A stretch of 23,430 nucleotides of DNA, from positions 1 through 23,430 of the forward strand of contig CAMBTZ010000004.1 of NCBI GenBank assembly GCA_945870925.1, in the 5' to 3' direction. The translations under genes and the position numbers were made by a program. Below are positions 7,611 to 14,527 of the stretch, one piece after another. The notes under the pieces were generated by a model that ran no database searches, was not told the origin of the DNA, and worked only from the letters and a program-made list of their open reading frames with translations. The stretch is from Chlamydia trachomatis (GTDB taxonomy: Bacteria; Chlamydiota; Chlamydiia; Chlamydiales; 2-12-FULL-49-11). Position 1 is the first letter of the stretch, and the number at the start of each line of letters is the position of its first letter.

Positions 7611-8032
7611 ACTTTTTGTACCCGTTGATCATGAGGTTCTTTAGGCAGATCGTTTAGTGCGACTTGCTCCTGAAAGCAGACCCCTATTGTATAAATATTT
7701 TCATAAATAGCCAGTAATTTATCATAGTGCCCTTTGCCACGTCCTAGCCTATAACCTTTTTGATCAAAAGCAAGTCCCGGAACAAGTATACAGTCACAAT
7801 CAGGTGGCGGTAAATTAGCTAATGTCAGTTTTTTCTCATTTAGAAGAAATTCATTTATTTCAGAGAGATCTATTTCACTTTTAAAACTAACAAAGGAGAG
7901 CACTTTATGAAAAGGGGCTAAATCATGTTTTAAAGCATGTAAAAGAGTTTTCTTAGCTTGAAACCGTCTCTCTGGAGTGATGTTTATTAAAATCTCTTTA
8001 TACTCTTCTCGTAGAATTTTTTTCTCATTCAA
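7598..8032 (-). CDS. ygfA: 5-formyltetrahydrofolate cyclo-ligase (short form)
   Basis: 144 residues; the family is normally about 180-200. Conserved features are present: N-terminal basic helix KKILREEYKEIL, FVSFKSEID, and the ATP/folate-binding signature ILVPGLAFDQKGYRLGRGKGHYDK (given as two blocks: PGLAFD and GYRLGRGKGHYDK), ending with a Gly-Val-Cys-Phe strand and HDQRVQKV. It converts 5-formyl-THF to 5,10-methenyl-THF with ATP. The central part between the substrate strand and the PGLAFD motif is shorter than usual. The ATG lies inside the end of the upstream lipoprotein gene (8-base overlap), as in a tightly packed operon. Order after CT646-CT648-like genes matches what I recall for Chlamydia, where it is CT649. 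Confidence 0.85.
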   Translation of the reverse strand: MNEKKILREEYKEILINITPERRFQAKKTLLHALKHDLAPFHKVLSFVSFKSEIDLSEINEFLLNEKKLTLANLPPPDCDCILVPGLAFDQKGYRLGRGKGHYDKLLAIYENIYTIGVCFQEQVALNDLPKEPHDQRVQKVCAF

Positions 8033-9284
8033 TAGGAAGCCCTTTTTGATAGATTGTCTTTCTTAAAAAGTTGCCGCGAGGATCAAATATTGTAGCTGTT
8101 CCTGAGCCGAGCATCACGCGAGAAGTAGGAAGCTCCTCACCTTTCTTAAAATATTTACCCGTTTGAAGTAATTCGTTTTCATACTCTTCAATCATCATTA
8201 AAGAGCCCTCTTCATACCAGGCTAAATATTTACCCTGTTTTTTATTAAAAACCATTTCCTTCTCACTCTCCACCTTACCGTTTGGATACCAAGTACGAAC
8301 CATACCATGAATTTCATCATCACGCCAGTTCATGAGAATTAAAGGGGTATTTGTTTTTTCATAGTAATGGAGCTCTTCACCCTGTTTTTGCCCATCAATA
8401 ATTTGATAGATAGATTCTAAATCTTTGTTTTTCCGATAAGTTTTAACACTCCCTTCCGGCTTACCTCGAATATACTCATGCTCCATAGAAAGATAGCCCT
8501 CTTCATACATGGCACGAACACCATTTCCATCAAGAATTTCGTGTGTTTGATTCCCTTCAAAATCAAAGTACTTACCTGAAATCAATAATCCCTTTTCATA
8601 CAATTCATCTTTTTTAGCTATTTTTTTATCTCCACTAAAAAATGATCTTCCCTCTCTCATTCCATCTATATAGTGAGTTCCTCCAACATAATTACCCTCA
8701 ACATCATAAACTCTTTTTTCACCTTGCATTACATCATTTTTATAAGGAATTGACTTTGCAAGCTTTCCATTTGGATGATAATAAAGAGACTCTTTCTCAA
8801 GCTTTCCCTTCTCATAAAAAAGTTCTGCAACTAAATTTCCGGACGGATCCCAAACACGACTTTCACCATCAAAAATCCAAGACGTTTGAGCATCCTGATT
8901 CAAATCACCAATTCCTTCCATAACATAGGAAACAATTCTAGGTTTTCCATTCTCATACCACTCCTTATAAAAACCTTTAGCTCTACCACCCACTACTTCT
9001 AAGTATTGAAAAATTTCACCATTGTCATGATAAGTTGTTAACCTGGAAACAACCTTTCCTTCACCATCACGTTTAAACACTCTGACAACTTTTTGGTAAG
9101 GTTGCGCCTCTAAAAAATTAACCCTTTGATAGACATCCAGGCGATCTTTCTGACTGATCGTCTCATTCACCCCATTGCGATCAATTATTTGAACATGAGT
9201 CAAAGGAGGACCTTTTTGACTATAACTATTAGAGCAACCTATAAGCACCCCCAGTGAAATTATTATAATGCTAATTTTTTTCAC
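8025..9284 (-). CDS. YwqK/MORN-repeat lipoprotein (CT648-like)
   Basis: 419 residues from GTG 9284, chosen because AAAGGAG lies 5 bases upstream and it gives a full lipoprotein signal: MKKISIIIISLGVLIGC with Cys17 in a good lipobox (VLIGC). The rest is a tandem array of ~22-residue beta-hairpin repeats of the MORN/YwqK type: WYENGKPRIV, HPNGKLAKSI, WYPNGKVESE, WYEEGSLMMI, with G-K/E-x-x-x-Y turns and EG/QGE spacers. Such repeats form elongated sheets and often bind partners; automatic pipelines call them YwqK-type antitoxins, which is not functional evidence. Placement between the GspM-like gene (14-base overlap) and the cyclo-ligase matches C. trachomatis CT648 as I remember it. Probably a periplasmic or outer-membrane lipoprotein. 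Confidence 0.85.
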   Translation of the reverse strand: MKKISIIIISLGVLIGCSNSYSQKGPPLTHVQIIDRNGVNETISQKDRLDVYQRVNFLEAQPYQKVVRVFKRDGEGKVVSRLTTYHDNGEIFQYLEVVGGRAKGFYKEWYENGKPRIVSYVMEGIGDLNQDAQTSWIFDGESRVWDPSGNLVAELFYEKGKLEKESLYYHPNGKLAKSIPYKNDVMQGEKRVYDVEGNYVGGTHYIDGMREGRSFFSGDKKIAKKDELYEKGLLISGKYFDFEGNQTHEILDGNGVRAMYEEGYLSMEHEYIRGKPEGSVKTYRKNKDLESIYQIIDGQKQGEELHYYEKTNTPLILMNWRDDEIHGMVRTWYPNGKVESEKEMVFNKKQGKYLAWYEEGSLMMIEEYENELLQTGKYFKKGEELPTSRVMLGSGTATIFDPRGNFLRKTIYQKGLPIE

Positions 9285-9942
9285 ACAAACTCCTTTGCAG
9301 AATATCTAAGTCCAAATCAAAAAAGTTATCGCTTTTTTTCTTTAGAGTGATTTTTTTTATTATTAACTGAGGTCTTAAAGGATCTTTTATTCCCCCTTCA
9401 ATCTTAGAAATAATCTGGATTAAATCATTAGAGCTAAGTTCAATAGGGTGTTCTAATTTCCATTCTGCTTCAGCATAATTTTTTGATGTTCTTGAAAGTA
9501 GCGAAATAAAATGGATCTGATTATTGCTACTTTCTAAAAACTCTTTTCTCTTTTGAATTGGTTCATAATCTGAAAATTTTTCAAGTTTAGAAAGAAGCTC
9601 TCTGTCTTCTTTTAAAAGAGATGTTACCTCTATAGTTTTTTGAAGATACAAAGGAGAACTTAAGCCAAATTCTCTAATAAATCTCTCTTGCTCCCCTTTA
9701 AGCTCCACCAAAGATTTAACTTTTTTCTCTAAAACATACATTTTTTCATTGAGTTGCTGCTCTTGATAAAAAAGAAAAGCAGAATAAAGAACAATCATAA
9801 AAGGAGGTAATAATGCGACGCAAACAACACCGCTAAGCATTTTAGGCCCAAGCAAAAAGGAGGTCTCAGAAAAAAGCTTAACCAGTTTTTCTTGAATCAC
9901 TTTAATGCTTTTATTTAATAATAATAACCATTTTATAATCAT
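9271..9942 (-). CDS. GspM/PilO-like bitopic inner-membrane protein (CT647-like)
   Basis: 223 residues from ATG 9942 (AAGGAA upstream), overlapping the end of the GspL-like gene by 32 bases. Short cytoplasmic N-terminus, one membrane segment at ~36-59 (LSGVVCVALLPPFMIVLYSAFLF), then a coiled coil (~60-130, EQQLNEKMYVLEKKVKSL onward), then a small alpha/beta domain (~140-218) that could be ferredoxin-like. This is the topology of GspM and PilO, which pair with GspL and PilN in type II secretion and type IV pilus assembly platforms. Sequence similarity is too weak to see directly; the call rests on topology, length and being directly downstream of a GspL/PilM-like gene. Corresponds in position to CT647 of C. 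trachomatis. Confidence 0.6.
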   Translation of the reverse strand: MIIKWLLLLNKSIKVIQEKLVKLFSETSFLLGPKMLSGVVCVALLPPFMIVLYSAFLFYQEQQLNEKMYVLEKKVKSLVELKGEQERFIREFGLSSPLYLQKTIEVTSLLKEDRELLSKLEKFSDYEPIQKRKEFLESSNNQIHFISLLSRTSKNYAEAEWKLEHPIELSSNDLIQIISKIEGGIKDPLRPQLIIKKITLKKKSDNFFDLDLDILQRSLCEKN

Positions 9943-11446
9943 TTTTTTCCTTCACAAATTCAATCTCACCAGTCTTAAGGAGGGTGGATTTTTCAAACAT
10001 TTTTTTTGCGTCGTTTAGTGTCTTTGCCTCAAAACAAACCTCTAATTTTATAACATATGGATCTTTTGGTTTATCTGTTGTAGGATAAGACAAAAGCTCA
10101 TATGCAACCTCTTTAGGATTTACATCTTTTGCTATCTCTTGCAAACATTCACTTACTGTAAGAGGCTCTTTTAAAAAACTCCCTTCCGGCGAAAGACCAC
10201 GAATCTTATCTAAAAAAACATCCATTTCTTTTTGAAATTGACCGGCAGAAAATAGACCTTTTTGAATCTTGGTATATGATTTTGGACTATCGCCACCAAG
10301 AGTTGTAATATAATTAAATCGCTCCCTTATTAGACTCTCCTTTTTAACAAAAAAAAGAGTCATCAGAACAAATGTAACAACACTACAAATTAGAGATAAA
10401 CCTAAAAGAACCTTTATCTTACGCTTTATCTTACTAATTTGTTTGGCTGGAGAAAATTCTCCGATCCTGAATTGAATCTGATCCTTACTTCCTTCTAAAC
10501 AATCCAAAGCTAACCCAATTTCAATTGCATACGACCTTAACTGCTGACGATCAAATTCTAAGTGGGGAGAAATTTCAAGTGATTTTAATGAGACCTCAGA
10601 CATATTTGCAGTCATCTCTTCTGAAATTGCACTATAGCCAAGATGAGCTAATTCTAAACGCTCAACACCCTCTTTCTTTTTAATGTATTCAAATGCTCTA
10701 GCAAGCCCTTTTTGAAATTTAGTAAGAACCTCTTTAACATGCCCGTTGTTATCTCGCTTTTCCTTATTAAAAAACTTAACAATTTCATTTCTTAAAAAGG
10801 GGAAATCAACCTCTGCTACATTTGGATAATCCTCTCTAGCAGAATCAATCAACATCTTAAAACCAACTTCAATTAATAGACTATATTTTACATCATCTCC
10901 ATCTACATAGACTAAATACGACTTCTCCCAGCCAAAATAGAGTAAAGTTACCTTCTCAATCTCTTTTAAAAAATAAGATTTAAACCTAGCTAAACCTTTA
11001 GATACAGTTGAAACAGTATCAGAATCAAATCCTAGTGTTTTAATATCTTGCAAATGAGATTGAAGCGTCTCGTTAAAAAAAGTATATAGAGTTACATCAC
11101 TCTGTTTCTTATTCCTTTTAATCTGAGCAATTGTAGTAACATGCTCCTCAGAAAAAGGTAAAAGCTTCTCCATTTGAAAAGGCAAAGCCTTCATTACCGA
11201 GCTTTTTCTCTGAAAAGGAAACGATATACCTTTAACAAAAACCTCTTCCGGCGTCAAAGCAGATATAGTCTCAATATTTTCCTGCTTACAACGAGTCTCT
11301 TTTAAAATTCTCCTTTTAAGCTGGTTGAGATCTAAAATATCCTTTTTATACTCCTGTAAAAAGAGGATTCTAGACTTTTTTCCAGCACTTTTTAAAAGAG
11401 CAACTTTAAAATAGTCTCCATCTGGGTGAATTCCAAGAACATACAT
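9911..11446 (-). CDS. GspL / PilM-PilN-like secretion assembly protein (CT646-like)
   Basis: 511 residues. Residues 1-~335 resemble the actin-like fold of PilM/GspL: VLGIHPDGDYFKVALLK at the start; ALTPEEVFVKGISFPF with a long helix MKALPFQMEKLLPFSEEHV matching the family's 'P-x-E-E-V-x-x-R-x-L-x-x-P ... E-x-x-L-P-F' layout; LTLLYFGWEKSYLVYVDG-like phosphate loop region; and AIEIGLALDCLEG plus IQFRIGEFSP, like the GLAL...NFRxGEF ending before the membrane in GspL. A single membrane segment follows (~345-366, VLLGLSLICSVVTFVLMTLFF), then a periplasmic domain (~367-511) of two alpha/beta units. This cytoplasmic-TM-periplasmic order is that of GspL. No strong ribosome site is seen. First gene of a minus-strand chain of five overlapping genes. 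Confidence 0.7.
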   Translation of the reverse strand: MYVLGIHPDGDYFKVALLKSAGKKSRILFLQEYKKDILDLNQLKRRILKETRCKQENIETISALTPEEVFVKGISFPFQRKSSVMKALPFQMEKLLPFSEEHVTTIAQIKRNKKQSDVTLYTFFNETLQSHLQDIKTLGFDSDTVSTVSKGLARFKSYFLKEIEKVTLLYFGWEKSYLVYVDGDDVKYSLLIEVGFKMLIDSAREDYPNVAEVDFPFLRNEIVKFFNKEKRDNNGHVKEVLTKFQKGLARAFEYIKKKEGVERLELAHLGYSAISEEMTANMSEVSLKSLEISPHLEFDRQQLRSYAIEIGLALDCLEGSKDQIQFRIGEFSPAKQISKIKRKIKVLLGLSLICSVVTFVLMTLFFVKKESLIRERFNYITTLGGDSPKSYTKIQKGLFSAGQFQKEMDVFLDKIRGLSPEGSFLKEPLTVSECLQEIAKDVNPKEVAYELLSYPTTDKPKDPYVIKLEVCFEAKTLNDAKKMFEKSTLLKTGEIEFVKEKNDYKMVIIIK

Positions 11447-11522
11447 AAAAAATAAGAACCCTATTTAAAACAAATGGATTTTAGTCGATGACGAAAAAGT
11501 TTGCTATCATTAAAATTAGAGC

Positions 11523-11777
11523 ATGATCTCTATAAAATACATTATTCACTTACTATTCGTCCTATACACAGGAATGCTCTTTGTCAGAATAGCCCTCTCC
11601 TGGTTCCCAAACCTCTATCAATACCGAATTACCCACTTCATTCTCTTTTACACCGACCCCTACCTTAATATTTTTAGAAAACTCATCCCCCCCATCGGCG
11701 GTATGCTTGACCTAAGCCCTCTCCTTGGCTTCTTTTGCCTCCGACTCCTCGAATCCTTCCTCATGAAACTCATCTAA
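11523..11777 (+). CDS. YggT-family membrane protein
   Basis: 84 residues. The family pattern is complete: an N-terminal membrane helix (IIHLLFVLYTGMLFVRIALSWFP), then YTDPYLNIFRKLIPPIGGMLDLSPLLG, then a second helix (FFCLRLLESFLM); the T-D-P-Y-L-x-x-F-R and D-x-S-P blocks are diagnostic. YggT proteins are small inner-membrane proteins linked to cell division or osmotic stress, with no firm biochemical role. One YggT unit here, as in many small versions. It is divergent from the GspL-like gene (76 bases). Strikingly C-rich on its coding strand (about 26 G against 82 C over 11521-11760), which is evidence for strand bias in this part of the chromosome. Confidence 0.88.
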   Translation: MISIKYIIHLLFVLYTGMLFVRIALSWFPNLYQYRITHFILFYTDPYLNIFRKLIPPIGGMLDLSPLLGFFCLRLLESFLMKLI

Positions 11778-11812
11778 GAATTTAGGGCCCAATTTTTTAT
11801 TCTTCTTTACAT

Positions 11813-11830
11813 CTTTGCGCCTTTGCGTGA
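11813..11830. repeat. TTTGCG-type short intergenic repeat
   Basis: CTTTGCGCCTTTGCGTGA: two near-copies of CTTTGCG. The same family is seen twice more as an inverted pair at 17274-17410. Short degenerate repeats of this kind are dispersed in many bacterial genomes and have no established function. Confidence 0.5.
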
Positions 11831-11915
11831 ATTCTTATTTTTCTAATTCTAGATATCTCAAGCCTTCTTTTTGCAAATAATCTGAATTTAAAATCAAAGG
11901 GCTATAAAAATTTTT

Positions 11916-11944
11916 AACCACAGAGGACACAGAGAAAAGCAGAG
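11916..11944. repeat. CACAGAG-type short intergenic repeat
   Basis: AACCACAGAGGACACAGAG followed by AAAAGCAGAG: three related ACAGAG/GCAGAG units. A partly complementary segment (GCGCCTCTGTAACC, 11964-11977) follows, so a weak fold-back is possible. Similar sequences recur in intergenic DNA of unrelated bacteria. Confidence 0.5.
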
Positions 11945-11985
11945 AAATATTTTTTTTCGCTCAGCGCCTCTGTAACCCCTGCGTT

Positions 11986-12166
11986 CATTGTAGTGAATTA
12001 CATTTACTATTTGATAAGTTTACACACTATGTGCCCTTCGGTTTCATTACGCATTAGCCGGCGATGAAGCAGGCCATGTTTTCACACAAGCGATGCAAGC
12101 GAATAGAAACCAAGGGATACAGACGCAGTAAAATTATCTAATAGTAAATTCAATTCGCTATAATAA
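11986..12166. repeat. Long imperfect inverted repeat (fold-back element)
   Basis: The arms, about 11989-12052 and 12104-12167, match as reverse complements at roughly 46 of 64 positions by hand count without gaps, with GAATTxxATTTACTATTxGATAA best conserved. A ~50-base centre (GCCGGCGATGAAGCAGGCC and flank) separates them. Several mismatches would still pair as G-U in RNA. Could be a MITE-like remnant or a structured RNA; no coding capacity or clear target-site duplication was seen. Confidence 0.55.
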
Positions 12167-12200
12167 GTGACAAAGAAAAAATAGAGGGCTTATAAAAAGC

Positions 12201-12227
12201 AAAAAGCGGGACAGAAGTCCCGCTTTT
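12201..12227 (-). terminator. Rho-independent terminator of the porin gene
   Basis: Perfect 11-bp stem (AAAAGCGGGAC, loop AGAA, GTCCCGCTTTT) followed on the minus strand by a U-run. It lies 31 bases after the porin stop codon at 12259. The symmetric A/T flanks would let it also stop plus-strand transcripts. Confidence 0.9.
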
Positions 12228-12258
12228 ATAACAATTCGATCGGTTTTCTAAGACTTTC

Positions 12259-13332
12259 TTAGAAATCCCAACCTAATTCTACGATCATACCCATCATTCC
12301 AAATCCACCGTTATCAGCGAAGTTAAATGTAGAATAGTCTTCCGCATCACCAGCATTTATATGTTGAAACTGATTCCAGTAGTAAGCTGAATCAAGACCA
12401 ATTCTAAAACGGACGTTTTGTGAGTTGTCGAAAATACCTGTGTTATACTGTAAGCCTAAAACAGCTCTAACAGTTGGAGACATTACAATCGGATTAGCAG
12501 TAGCATACGTACCATTAATATCCGACTCAACACCATTGAACTCAACTTCATCACTTACTCGAACGCCACCACAAAGAAGGGCAACAGTTGTATCGCAGTA
12601 CATAGAGAAGTTGTTACAGAAATTCCACTGAGTGTTCATACCAAAATCAGGACCTAGACCCCAAAATTGTGTAGATTGCTCGCGCTCTAAATTGAAAATA
12701 GTCTGATCACCTTCAAATTCTTGGTGGCCTGTGTAATAAATAAAAGCAGCTTTTAGACCTACGTGTGGCTCAACAGCTAAATTTTTAGTTACAAAAGAAC
12801 CTCTATTTAAGTCCATTTGTAAGTTATAGTAACTGACTTTTAATGAAGAGTCTACCTCTTGAAAATAACTAACATCAGCGGGATCAGCCTGAAGCCAAAC
12901 ACCTGTTGGAACAACTGAAGCTACTGAATTATCAGCAGACCAATTTCCGTGACCTTTTCTGCTCACCCAATCAAATCTTGTGTTTAAGAACCAATTATCG
13001 TGTTTGAAAAAATATCCAAGCTCAGCTGTAAGGCCGCTAGCTACGTTAAATTGCGGTCTCTTCATTTTTACTGAAGCTGGTAGACTGTCATAAATACCTT
13101 CGTTTGTAAAACTAAAATCTGTTCCAGTGAGAACAAATTGCTCTAATAGGTAACCGATGTCCATATGAACATCATATCCATTATTTAGCATTGGGTAATT
13201 TGAACACATGTTGCCCATTTGGCAAGTTTGTGCTGGTGGATTACTCATGCTTGTTTGTTCTGCAAATATTGCAGACATCATTACAACAGAAACTGCAGAC
13301 ATCTGCAATAGACCGTTAATGTATTTACTCAT
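12259..13332 (-). CDS. MOMP-like / Lpg1974-type pore-forming outer-membrane protein
   Basis: 357 residues from the ATG at 13332, preferred over the ATG 12 bases upstream because GAGAGG sits 4 bases before it. Sec signal peptide (MSKYINGLLQMSAVSVVMMSAIFA, cleavage before EQTS). A Cys-containing N-terminal region (TCQMGNMCSNYP) is followed by a large beta-barrel with alternating strands: YDVHMDIGYLLEQF, LTAELGYFFKHDNWFLNTRF, LAVEPHVGLKAAFIYY, QFWGLGPDFGMNTQW, VRFRIGLDSAYYWNQF, ending MMGMIVELGWDF with the terminal Phe. This is the chlamydial MOMP-like family of environmental chlamydiae, related to Legionella Lpg1974 porins. The paired Cys (also NFCNNFSMYC, ALLCGG) could support disulfide cross-linking of the envelope. 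Own promoter and terminator imply a strongly expressed monocistronic gene. Confidence 0.88.
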   Translation of the reverse strand: MSKYINGLLQMSAVSVVMMSAIFAEQTSMSNPPAQTCQMGNMCSNYPMLNNGYDVHMDIGYLLEQFVLTGTDFSFTNEGIYDSLPASVKMKRPQFNVASGLTAELGYFFKHDNWFLNTRFDWVSRKGHGNWSADNSVASVVPTGVWLQADPADVSYFQEVDSSLKVSYYNLQMDLNRGSFVTKNLAVEPHVGLKAAFIYYTGHQEFEGDQTIFNLEREQSTQFWGLGPDFGMNTQWNFCNNFSMYCDTTVALLCGGVRVSDEVEFNGVESDINGTYATANPIVMSPTVRAVLGLQYNTGIFDNSQNVRFRIGLDSAYYWNQFQHINAGDAEDYSTFNFADNGGFGMMGMIVELGWDF

Positions 13333-13360
13333 AGTACCTCTCATAGGTTGTTTAGAATGT

Positions 13361-13389
13361 ATCTTATCTTCCTATAAAATAATTTTCAA
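13361..13389 (-). promoter_or_regulatory. Promoter of the MOMP-like gene
   Basis: Minus strand: -35 TTGAAA (13384-13389), 17-base spacer, -10 TAAGAT (13361-13366). Predicted start about 20-22 bases before the ATG at 13332, leaving a short leader with GAGAGG. The DNA upstream to 13529 is very AT-rich with A/T runs. Confidence 0.6.
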
Positions 13390-13529
13390 TATTATTAAAA
13401 GAGTTATTTCATAAATGTCTAATTTTTATGGCAAAATCGATGAAAAAAAACTTAATTTTACTTCAAATTCTCTCAATGAAAAATGGGTTTTTTAGCGATT
13501 TATAAAAAAAAATCAGAAATATTTTCATT

Positions 13530-14468
13530 TTATTGCGATTTTCTATAATTTGCAGAAAAAAGTGCGCCGAAAAGTGAGACATGTGGATCCAAAATTAGAT
13601 AAACCGGAACATTTTTTAGAAAAGAACTAAACCTACCCTTATCTAAAAACCCCTTCATGAAATCATCCTCTTTTAGAGTATCTAAAATTTTTATCGGGAT
13701 TCCACCACCAATATAGACCCCGTTACGTGCACATCCTTTTAATGCTAAGTTTCCTGCCTCTGCTCCAAGAATTTCACAAAACCATTTCAAGGTCTCTTTA
13801 CTTCTATTACTGTTCTCTTTTGTAATTTCTTCAGGCTCTTTTTTTTCACCACCAGACAAAAACGAATAAAGATCAGAGATTCCATTCCCTGATAGAATAC
13901 ATTCATAAGAGACGTGAGGAAATTTCCTCTTAAAATACCTAAACAATTCTATTTCTTTTTCATTTCTTGGAGCAAAATCTGAGTGCCCCCCCTCAGATGC
14001 GACCGAAATATATTTGTGATCGTGGTAAACAAGTATTGCTTCTCCAAGTCCTGTTCCAGGAGATATTAAAACTTGATTCCCCCCCTCACTTAGTATTCCC
14101 TCATTAATAGTATATAGTTGATCTTTTGAAACACCGCTAATTCCATATGCGCTTGCTTCTAAATCATTTATCAATAAAACCGTCTGTATATTAAATTGCT
14201 TAGCTATTCTTTGACTCTCAATTATCCAAGGTAGATTAGTTACACAACACTTTTCATTTATTACAGGACCTGCGACCCCAAAACAGGCAACATCGATCTG
14301 TTCATCTTTAAGAAACTTAAACATAATCTCTTCTAAAGAATTAAACTCTTTGCTTAGAAATTTTTCAATTCTTTCAAAAAAATTTCCTTCTGTGACAATA
14401 GCAAGCTCTGTCTTTGTTCCACCAATGTCACCTACTAAAATTCGTCTCTCCATATTGTTTGACTTCAT
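13530..14468 (-). CDS. glk: Glucokinase
   Basis: 312 residues, normal for the Glk family. It phosphorylates glucose to glucose-6-phosphate with ATP. Motifs: phosphate-binding GDIGGTKTELAI (13-24), FGVAGPV (63-69), LPWIIE (79-84), the catalytic Asp102 in LINDLEASAYG, ISPGTGLGEA (135-144) and EGGHSDFAP (159-167), and C-terminal GVYIGGGIPIKI. Start: ATG 14468 has an extended -10-like TGATAACAT ending 5 bases before it and no ribosome site, so it may be leaderless; the internal ATG at 14453 (MERRILV) is an alternative. Divergent from recA. Chlamydiaceae rely on host glucose-6-phosphate and lack this enzyme, so its presence points to an environmental chlamydia. Confidence 0.92.
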   Translation of the reverse strand: MKSNNMERRILVGDIGGTKTELAIVTEGNFFERIEKFLSKEFNSLEEIMFKFLKDEQIDVACFGVAGPVINEKCCVTNLPWIIESQRIAKQFNIQTVLLINDLEASAYGISGVSKDQLYTINEGILSEGGNQVLISPGTGLGEAILVYHDHKYISVASEGGHSDFAPRNEKEIELFRYFKRKFPHVSYECILSGNGISDLYSFLSGGEKKEPEEITKENSNRSKETLKWFCEILGAEAGNLALKGCARNGVYIGGGIPIKILDTLKEDDFMKGFLDKGRFSSFLKNVPVYLILDPHVSLFGALFSANYRKSQ

Positions 14469-14527
14469 AATCTATGTTATCATTTTTTGATACATTTTAG
14501 AAAATCTAGCAAAACCATGGAGTTTTT

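Larger units (their letters stand above)
11778..12258. other. Gene-free region of 481 bases with repeats
   Basis: No credible reading frame on either strand. From left to right it holds TTTGCG-type short repeats, a CACAGAG-type repeat, a long imperfect inverted repeat and the porin terminator, each listed separately. Looks like a collection point for small repeat elements between two transcription units. Confidence 0.7.

Noticed and set aside
8642..8923. 93-codon plus-strand frame
   Set aside because: Antisense to the repeat lipoprotein gene; His- and Phe-rich translation typical of a shadow frame.
8025..9284. Antitoxin of a toxin-antitoxin system
   Set aside because: The YwqK label comes from repeat similarity only; a lipobox and the conserved chlamydial operon position argue against it, and no toxin gene is adjacent.
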